A stretch of DNA of 20,940 nt. Source: an uncultured Roseburia sp. Its GTDB lineage: Bacteria > Bacillota > Clostridia > Lachnospirales > Lachnospiraceae. Each line of letters begins with the position of its first letter. The first letter of the stretch is position 1. This document shows, one piece after another, positions 16,587-20,940 of the stretch. The stretch covers positions 1 to 20,940 of the forward strand of contig CANDFU010000001.1 in assembly GCA_947384095.1 (NCBI GenBank). Reading direction: 5' to 3'. The notes beneath the pieces were generated by a model. The model saw only the letters and a program-made list of their open reading frames with translations. It was not told the DNA's origin and searched no databases. The translations under genes were made by a program, and so were the position numbers.

Positions 16587-18656
16587 ATGCCCGAAATTAC
16601 GGTATTAAGTCAGGAAACGATTGACAAAATCGCAGCCGGAGAAGTGGTGGAGCGTCCCTCTTCGGTTGTAAAAGAACTGGTGGAAAATGCGATCGACGCC
16701 AGGGCGACGGCTGTCACGGCCGAGATCAGGGAGGGCGGTATTTCGTTTATCCGCATTACCGACAACGGCTGCGGCATCGCGCGTCCACAGGTCCCGATTG
16801 CATTTCTGCGTCATTCCACCAGCAAAATCAAGAGTGTGGAGGATCTTTTTCACGTCACATCTTTGGGATTCCGCGGCGAGGCGCTCTCGAGTATCGCAGC
16901 GGTGGCGCAGGTGGAGCTGATTACCAGGACGTATGGTGAACTCACAGGTACCCGCTATGTCATAGAAGGTTCCAGGGAAAAAGAAAACGAAGAAATCGGG
17001 GCGCCGGACGGAACCACATTTATTGTCCGCAATCTTTTTTATAATACCCCGGCCAGGCGGAAGTTTTTAAAGACGGCGCAGACGGAGGGAAACTATGTCA
17101 ACGACCTTATGGAACGTCTTGCCTTATCCCATCCCGATGTCTCTTTCAAATTTATAAACAATGGGCAGACAAAGCTGCACACTTCCGGAAATTCCAGCGA
17201 AAAAGACCTGATTTACCATATTTACGGACGGGATATCACATCGTCCCTTCTGCCGCTCGATGTGGAAACGGATTTTTTTTCGGTAAAAGGGTTTATCGGG
17301 AAGCCGTCCGTGTCGCGCGGCAACCGGAATTTTGAAAATTATTTTATCAACGGCCGGTACATTAAGAGCAGTCTGCTTTCCAAGGCTGTCGAGGAGGCGT
17401 ATAAGGGGTTTTTAATGCAGCGCCAGTATCCGTTCTGCGTTCTCTATCTGGATATGGACAAGGAACTGCTCGATGTGAACGTGCATCCGGCAAAGATGGA
17501 ACTGCGCTTTTCGCACAGCGAGGAAATCTTCCGGGAACTCTGCCGTCTGATCAGAGATGCGCTGACGCGCAGGGAACTGATACCGGAGGTACCGGTGAAA
17601 GAGAAAAAAGGAGAAAAGCGTCCTGTCGTCAAGGCGTCCATTCCGGAACCGTTTGAGAAAAAGCGGCTTGACGATATCCGCAGCGCCGTGGCCGGAGACA
17701 GCCCTTATCAGAAAAAATATCCACAGCGGGAAGGAGCCGGGACAAGACAGCCGGAGCCGGGGGAGTCGAAGCGCTTTTTTGACAGACTCATGCCGCGGCG
17801 GGAGGAAAAAGAGCGGACGGAAGCCGAAAATCAGAAGGACATGCGGCAGAAGCCGCAGGGAAAGCCGGAAGTATCACAGAAAACGGAAATACAGGCGGCG
17901 GGAGCGGAGTCTGCCGCTGCAGACGCAACAGGGCAGGATGAGATGTATATGGCAGAGCAGGCGCCGGATACCGGCCGGGCTGCGTCTTTCGTGGCGGAAC
18001 AGACGATGCCCTCCCCACAGATTTACGATCAGCAGACGTTTCTCACCAGGGAAAACGGTTTTCTGACAGAAAATGCGGTCAGAAAGCACAAGGTGATCGG
18101 ACAGTTATTTGACACGTACTGGCTGGTGGAGTACGAGGACAGGCTTTTCGTCATCGATCAGCACGCGGCTCACGAAAAAGTATTATATGAAAAAATGATG
18201 GCGCGGCTGAGAAAGAAGGAATTTACATCGCAGGCCGTGAGCCCGCCCGTCATACTGACGCTGAGCGTCAAAGAACAGGAAACGCTAGAAAGATACGGAG
18301 AGCAGATCAGGATGTCCGGCTATGAGATCGAACCCTTCGGCGGAAAGGAATACGCCATCAAAGCCGTTCCTGCGGAGTTTGACGCGGTTGACAAGAAAAG
18401 CATGTTTCTTGAACTGCTCGACGACTTTTCCGGCCTGGGAGGGAAAGATGCGCCGGAACAGATCCTCGAAAAGACGGCCTCTATGTCCTGCAAGGCCGCT
18501 GTAAAAGGAAGCCAGCGCTTAAACCGCGCGGAAATGGAAGAACTGATCACGGAACTTTTATCCCTCGACAATCCGTATCACTGTCCGCACGGGCGGCCGA
18601 CCATTATCTCGATGAGCCGGTATGAGATTGAGAAAAAATTTAAACGCATTGTATAG
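16587..18656 (+). CDS. mutL: DNA mismatch repair endonuclease MutL
   Basis: This is a complete 689-residue MutL. The GHKL ATPase motifs are all present: ELVENAIDA, DNGCGIA, TSLGFRGEALSSIA, and GTTFIVRNLFYNTPARRKF. A low-complexity Glu/Lys/Arg/Ala linker (about 345-500) leads to the C-terminal dimerisation domain. That domain carries the endonuclease motif DQHAAHEKVLYE (524-535) and the zinc-binding CPHGRP (666-671), so this MutL nicks DNA itself, as is usual in organisms without MutH. I start the gene at ATG 16587, preceded by GGGAGGA (16574-16580) and giving the canonical MPEITVLSQETIDKIAAGEV opening. An upstream in-frame ATG at 16551 would add 12 residues without family support. It forms an operon with mutS and ends at the terminator just downstream. 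Confidence 0.98.
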   Translation: MPEITVLSQETIDKIAAGEVVERPSSVVKELVENAIDARATAVTAEIREGGISFIRITDNGCGIARPQVPIAFLRHSTSKIKSVEDLFHVTSLGFRGEALSSIAAVAQVELITRTYGELTGTRYVIEGSREKENEEIGAPDGTTFIVRNLFYNTPARRKFLKTAQTEGNYVNDLMERLALSHPDVSFKFINNGQTKLHTSGNSSEKDLIYHIYGRDITSSLLPLDVETDFFSVKGFIGKPSVSRGNRNFENYFINGRYIKSSLLSKAVEEAYKGFLMQRQYPFCVLYLDMDKELLDVNVHPAKMELRFSHSEEIFRELCRLIRDALTRRELIPEVPVKEKKGEKRPVVKASIPEPFEKKRLDDIRSAVAGDSPYQKKYPQREGAGTRQPEPGESKRFFDRLMPRREEKERTEAENQKDMRQKPQGKPEVSQKTEIQAAGAESAAADATGQDEMYMAEQAPDTGRAASFVAEQTMPSPQIYDQQTFLTRENGFLTENAVRKHKVIGQLFDTYWLVEYEDRLFVIDQHAAHEKVLYEKMMARLRKKEFTSQAVSPPVILTLSVKEQETLERYGEQIRMSGYEIEPFGGKEYAIKAVPAEFDAVDKKSMFLELLDDFSGLGGKDAPEQILEKTASMSCKAAVKGSQRLNRAEMEELITELLSLDNPYHCPHGRPTIISMSRYEIEKKFKRIV

Positions 18657-18665
18657 CCGGAAGCA

Positions 18666-18717
18666 AAAAGCCCCTCTTTCGTTCATGGTAATGCCGGGAA
18701 TGAAAGAGGGGGCTTTT
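18666..18717. terminator. Bidirectional intrinsic terminator between mutL and the DUF5050 gene
   Basis: Arms at 18666-18684 and 18698-18717 form a stem of about 18 pairs (AAAAGCCCCTCTTTC against GAAAGAGGGGGCTTTT, with one bulged base and one G-T pair) and a 13-base loop. A-rich sequence on one side and T-rich on the other let it act in both directions. It sits 9 bases after the mutL stop and 3 bases beyond the stop of the convergent gene. Confidence 0.9.
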
Positions 18718-18720
18718 CGT

Positions 18721-19743
18721 CTATTTTTCTTCTTCTGCGCCCGGATTAAAGATATTGACCATTCCTCCCGGTGTGATACTGGTGTAATACATCGTGCCGT
18801 TTGAGAAATCGCTGAAATAGACGTAGCGTGAGGTGGCGTTGATGTCGGTATAGTTGCCTTCCGCGATCACCGCATATTCCGTTCCGTCCGTGCGCATCCG
18901 GCAGAGGGCGGGGGAGACGGGATCATTTTTCTGGAAGAAAATATAGTTGTCTACGATATTATAACAGTCTACCCGGTCTCTCGTGAGCAGAGTCACGCTG
19001 CCGTCAAGCAGGTTTGCCCGTGCAAGCGCATAATTATTGTCACAGTCCAGAAAATAGGCGTCGCTTCCGACTACAATGGGCATCCAGCAGTTTCCGTTGT
19101 AGATCATGCGGGAAGTGTCGGTGGCCGTATCGTGCTGCCAGATATAGTGATCGCTTGCAATCCCGTTGTGATAGAAATACTGTCCGTTTGTCGAGCAGGT
19201 GAAAAACGGCTGGTCGCTGACCTGTTCTCTTCCGGAAGCGTCGATTTTTACCTTATAAAGCGTGGAAGCGGTCTCTTTTTCATATCTGACATAATAAATG
19301 TAGTCTCCGAGCAGGGAAGCATACATACTGGGTTCCTGGTCTAAGATCACCTCTGATCTGCCGTTTTCACGGTTGACGCGGCAGAGACTGTCCGTTGCGG
19401 AATCAAGAAACGCGTACTGGTGAGTTGCCCTTGGGTTGGTGCGGATATAATAAACGTAGTGTTCGTCCACATTGATGTAAGTCACGACATCGTCGGACAG
19501 TTTTTTCAGATCGGTACCGTTTATGCCCATGGAATAGAGCCTGTGTCCGTCCGAGGGATTGGCAAAAAAGATGGTCCCGTTGTCCTCGCAGAAGAGACCG
19601 GTGTTGTAGAGGTTTCCGGCCGTGTTTCCATTGACGTAAGAGCGGTTGAACTTTGTCCTGCTGTTCCACAGAAAGAATGCGCCGGTGCCTACAGCACAGA
19701 GCAGCAGCGTCAGAATAACAATCAGTGGTATGTGCTTTTTCAT
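18721..19743 (-). CDS. Membrane-anchored DUF5050 beta-propeller-like protein
   Basis: The 340-residue protein starts with MKKH, then a hydrophobic segment (about 5-25) that should act as a signal anchor or uncleaved signal peptide, placing the rest outside the membrane. The body is a series of repeats of roughly 45 residues with the pattern 'Y-I/V-Y-Y/F ... L-Y-x-V/M ... G', for example HYVYYI, DYIYYVRY, QYFYHN, NYIFFQ and RYVYFSD. This is typical of DUF5050 domains, predicted to fold as a beta-propeller related to the LRP/YWTD type. The function is unknown, though an extracytoplasmic sensing or binding role is common speculation. The start is supported by GGGGGAG (19752-19758 on this strand) 8 bases upstream. 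It converges on mutL across the shared terminator. Confidence 0.85.
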   Translation of the reverse strand: MKKHIPLIVILTLLLCAVGTGAFFLWNSRTKFNRSYVNGNTAGNLYNTGLFCEDNGTIFFANPSDGHRLYSMGINGTDLKKLSDDVVTYINVDEHYVYYIRTNPRATHQYAFLDSATDSLCRVNRENGRSEVILDQEPSMYASLLGDYIYYVRYEKETASTLYKVKIDASGREQVSDQPFFTCSTNGQYFYHNGIASDHYIWQHDTATDTSRMIYNGNCWMPIVVGSDAYFLDCDNNYALARANLLDGSVTLLTRDRVDCYNIVDNYIFFQKNDPVSPALCRMRTDGTEYAVIAEGNYTDINATSRYVYFSDFSNGTMYYTSITPGGMVNIFNPGAEEEK

Positions 19744-19762
19744 AGAGAAACTCCCCCTTTTC

Positions 19763-19800
19763 TATAAGGATCAGGGCGGCAGAAGCGCCTTGATCCTATA
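19763..19800 (-). promoter_or_regulatory. 5' leader hairpin or operator of the DUF5050 gene
   Basis: An inverted repeat of 12 contiguous pairs (GGATCA...GGCG against CGCC...TGATCC, one G-T pair) is extended by a bulged A and three more pairs, with a 7-base loop at 19779-19785. It lies immediately downstream of the -10 box, so it would form the very 5' end of the transcript. It has no U-tract, so it is not a terminator. It may protect the mRNA end or be a repressor operator. Confidence 0.6.
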
Positions 19801-19805
19801 AGCAG

Positions 19806-19835
19806 ATTATAACATTTCTGCCCATGAACTTGCAA
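19806..19835 (-). promoter_or_regulatory. Promoter of the DUF5050 gene
   Basis: On the - strand, TTGCAA (19830-19835) and a perfect TATAAT (19806-19811) are spaced by 18 bases. The predicted start is near 19799, about 55 bases before the ATG, right at the base of the leader hairpin. Confidence 0.7.
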
Positions 19836-19939
19836 GGGTTACTTGCCATCGGCGCCCGGATGTAAGATAGTATCTGATCGGAATTGTGATTGTGATCTGA
19901 TGGTTTTTAAGGGAATTATGATACCCATCTTATTTGTCT

Positions 19940-20441
19940 TCAATCTCCAAATCCGTTTCCTGCCGCCTTATGTTTTGCCGCATAATTTTGCAGATACGTC
20001 CAGAATTTATCTGATAATGTATATTTTTCGTCTACATTTTTATCCAGAATATCACGCATAACAGGCCTTGGAAATTTTGGTGTCAGATCAAAATGAAATT
20101 CCACGTTTTTCCCATATTTTTTACGGTCAAACCCCACACCCTTCCGCCTGTTCCCCAAAATTAGCAAAATAGGTCTGCTGGCTGTATTTATTCCATTCGT
20201 TTGAATAAACACAATGTCCTCCGGACTTTTCAAATGCAATTCTCATCCCACCTATTCCCGCAAACAAATCAATGAAGGTAAATTGCCTGTCGCTGACCTC
20301 ACGCTGTCTCTTTCGCATATCCGTAACGTAATATGCAGCTGCTTCCCGCAGGCAGTCCTGCATTGTCTGCTGCATCATTGTGGGATAGCGACTCAGTTCA
20401 TTGTATAAATCATCATCAACTCGTATATGTATCTGCCTCAT
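19940..20441 (-). pseudogene. DNA cytosine-5 methyltransferase remnant with internal deletion
   Basis: The first frame (20441 down to 20127) starts at an ATG with AAAGGTGATG upstream. It encodes about 50 residues resembling a ribbon-helix-helix segment, then FTFIDLFAGIGGMRIAF (motif I, DLFAGIGG at 58-65) and VYSNEWNKYSQQTY (motif II). It breaks just after FANFGE. A different frame then carries GFDRKKY, EFHFDL, the RDIL-x5-DEKYTLSD-KFWTYLQ block and GNGFG, typical of the region after motif VIII in bacterial C5 methyltransferases. Motif IV (Pro-Cys-Gln, the catalytic cysteine), motif VI (Glu-Asn-Val) and most of VIII are missing, about 115-130 residues by family expectation. It also ends early, without motifs IX and X. 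No active enzyme is possible. Base composition is visibly more AT-rich than the genes to the left, consistent with transfer. Confidence 0.85.
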
Positions 20442-20484
20442 TCACATCACCTTTGGGAAATAATCTGTACCTGATTTTTCCCTT

Positions 20485-20513
20485 GTTATACTCTTACCAA
20501 ACATAAAAATCAA
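20485..20513 (-). promoter_or_regulatory. Promoter of the methyltransferase remnant
   Basis: On the - strand, TTGATT (20508-20513) and TATAAC (20485-20490) have a 17-base spacer and lie about 45 bases before the remnant's ATG. The promoter looks intact although the gene is not. Confidence 0.55.
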
Positions 20514-20553
20514 GCAAAGATTACCGAATATATGTTCTTTTGCGCGGTTCTTC

Positions 20554-20627
20554 CCCGGGCTGAATACCATGATGCGCCGGTATTGGAAATGACCGCCTGC
20601 CCGGGTCTGCCTCCGGCTTATTTTTTT
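20554..20627 (+). repeat. Nested inverted repeats with a T-run
   Basis: CCCGGGC (20554-20560) and GCCCGGG (20599-20605) are perfect inverted repeats that enclose a second pair, AATACC (20563-20568) and GGTATT (20579-20584). The right arm can instead pair as GCC-C-GG (20599-20604) with CCGGC (20613-20617), followed by TTATTTTTTT. This would be a weak + strand terminator exclusive of the outer stem. No gene is visible between 20442 and 20761; this element and the promoters are all I see there. Confidence 0.35.
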
Positions 20628-20690
20628 GCCCCGTTCCTGTAAATTTTTATCGGAAAAATCTGAATCGGTATGGATGGACAGCCGGAGTTA

Positions 20691-20699
20691 TGATATACT
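20691..20699 (+). promoter_or_regulatory. Extended -10 promoter of the leader-peptide transcript
   Basis: TGATATACT contains the extended -10 TG dinucleotide followed by TATACT (20694-20699). No good -35 box is seen at normal spacing, which is common for extended -10 promoters. The start would be near 20706, about 56 bases before the leader ATG. Confidence 0.5.
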
Positions 20700-20761
20700 T
20701 ACACGCAGAAAGCATTTCATCAGTTCCGGCCGTCCTTACGCAACAGAGGGTGCGTTTGCGA

Positions 20762-20821
20762 ATGGAGAACGAGAAATGGTACTACCGCTTTCAGAAAACG
20801 TCCCCTGTAAGCTGCCCATAA
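20762..20821 (+). CDS. Putative 19-residue regulatory leader peptide
   Basis: ATG 20762 opens a short frame encoding MENEKWYYRFQKTSPVSCP, closed by TAA 20819-20821. AGAGGG (20745-20750) lies upstream in the loop of a small hairpin (ACGCA 20738-20742 with TGCGT 20751-20755). Trp-Tyr-Tyr-Arg-Phe in so short a peptide, Pro as last residue, and a stop codon in the loop of the next hairpin all suit a ribosome-stalling or amino-acid-responsive leader. The peptide is not one I can assign to a known family. It is in the same frame as the downstream gene, separated by this single stop. Coding status is inferred from layout, not from homology. Confidence 0.5.
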   Translation: MENEKWYYRFQKTSPVSCP

Positions 20822-20878
20822 GGGCAAAAACAAGGGGAAGTACACAGCAATTCACGATATAAGGTTAAAAGCCTTGTG
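20802..20878 (+). promoter_or_regulatory. Putative attenuator: alternative hairpins between leader peptide and downstream gene
   Basis: CCCCT (20802-20806) pairs with AGGGG (20833-20837) around an inner hairpin, GCCC (20814-20817) with GGGC (20822-20825), whose ATAA loop holds the leader stop codon. A second hairpin pairs AAGG (20861-20864), the likely ribosome binding site, with CCTT (20872-20875) directly before GTG 20876. ACAAGG (20830-20835) could instead pair with CCTTGT (20872-20877), excluding both. A ribosome held on the leader would block the first stem and so shift this balance. No U-tract follows, which points to control of translation rather than termination. Confidence 0.4.
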
Positions 20879-20940
20879 AATAAGAAAAGTTCAGGAAATT
20901 CATCTGCAGATTCCGGTTTGCCGGGGAAAGGCATGGGTTT
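20876..20940 (+). CDS. Start of a gene running off the right edge; product unknown
   Basis: From GTG 20876 an open frame reads MNKKSSGNSSADSG and continues with LPGKGMGF to the edge, 21 complete codons. AAGG (20861-20864) is 11 bases upstream and is partly hidden in a hairpin. The polar Ser/Gly-rich opening before Gly-Lys-Gly-Met-Gly-Phe could precede a membrane domain, but too little is visible to assign a family. ATG 20933, with GGGGA nearby, is an alternative start. The frame has no stop after the leader's TAA at 20819. Confidence 0.35.
   Translation, partial: MNKKSSGNSSADSGLPGKGMG

Noticed and set aside
20762..20800. T-box riboswitch, suggested by TGGTACTACCGC
   Set aside because: The string only partly resembles the T-box TGGTACCGCG, lies too early in the leader, and no stem I, specifier loop or terminator was found. 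It is better explained as leader-peptide codons.
20626..20862. Open frame of 78 codons overlapping the leader region
   Set aside because: TTG start without ribosome binding site, no recognisable domain, and it overlaps the better-placed leader peptide and hairpins in another frame.
1..20940. CRISPR array, transposase, integrase, rRNA or tRNA genes
   Set aside because: No regularly spaced repeats, no recombinase-like proteins and no recognisable tRNA or rRNA segments were seen on either strand. This was by eye, so a divergent RNA could be missed.

Overview
The window reads as chromosomal DNA of a moderately GC-rich anaerobic Firmicute, most likely a Lachnospiraceae relative. The grounds are strong GGAGG-type ribosome binding sites, frequent GTG starts, an endonuclease-type MutL with no sign of MutH, a DUF5050 propeller protein, and a BaiN-like flavoprotein beside a COG2509-type flavoprotein and mutS. 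The taxonomic call is inference from gene content; no rRNA or tRNA gene was seen.

Region 1 (1-8228, + strand) is a tightly packed accessory operon. A DUF2971 protein, cut by the left edge, is followed by a short-chain dehydrogenase, a rare single-chain fusion of a GH77 4-alpha-glucanotransferase with an extended-SDR sugar-nucleotide epimerase/dehydratase, a GT-A-like glycosyltransferase of no family I can name, a class III PLP aminotransferase, and a radical SAM protein with a long C-terminal extension. Stops and starts overlap by 4, 4 and 8 bases, or are separated by 14 and 23 bases, so the genes are probably co-translated. Glucan transfer, nucleotide-sugar oxidation or epimerisation, amination, radical chemistry and glycosyl transfer together suggest an undescribed pathway for an amino-sugar-containing glycan or small glycoside. 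This is the best candidate for a new system here.

Region 2 (8229-18717, + strand) looks like a conserved housekeeping block. It starts with its own promoter and carries a RecB-like nuclease fused to an XPD/DinG-type iron-sulphur helicase, and a BaiN-family flavoprotein. An intergenic stretch then holds a probable 58-residue membrane protein and a 14-codon ORF. After it comes a COG2509-type flavoprotein broken by an internal deletion and frameshift, then mutS (own promoter) and mutL, closed by a bidirectional terminator.

Region 3 (18721-20940) is mixed. A membrane-anchored DUF5050 propeller protein on the - strand has a promoter followed at once by a 5' hairpin. Next is a deletion-scarred cytosine-5 DNA methyltransferase pseudogene on the - strand that still has a good promoter. 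The right end has a + strand extended -10 promoter, a 19-residue leader peptide rich in aromatic residues, mutually exclusive RNA hairpins, and the first codons of a gene that runs off the window. It resembles an attenuation-controlled gene.
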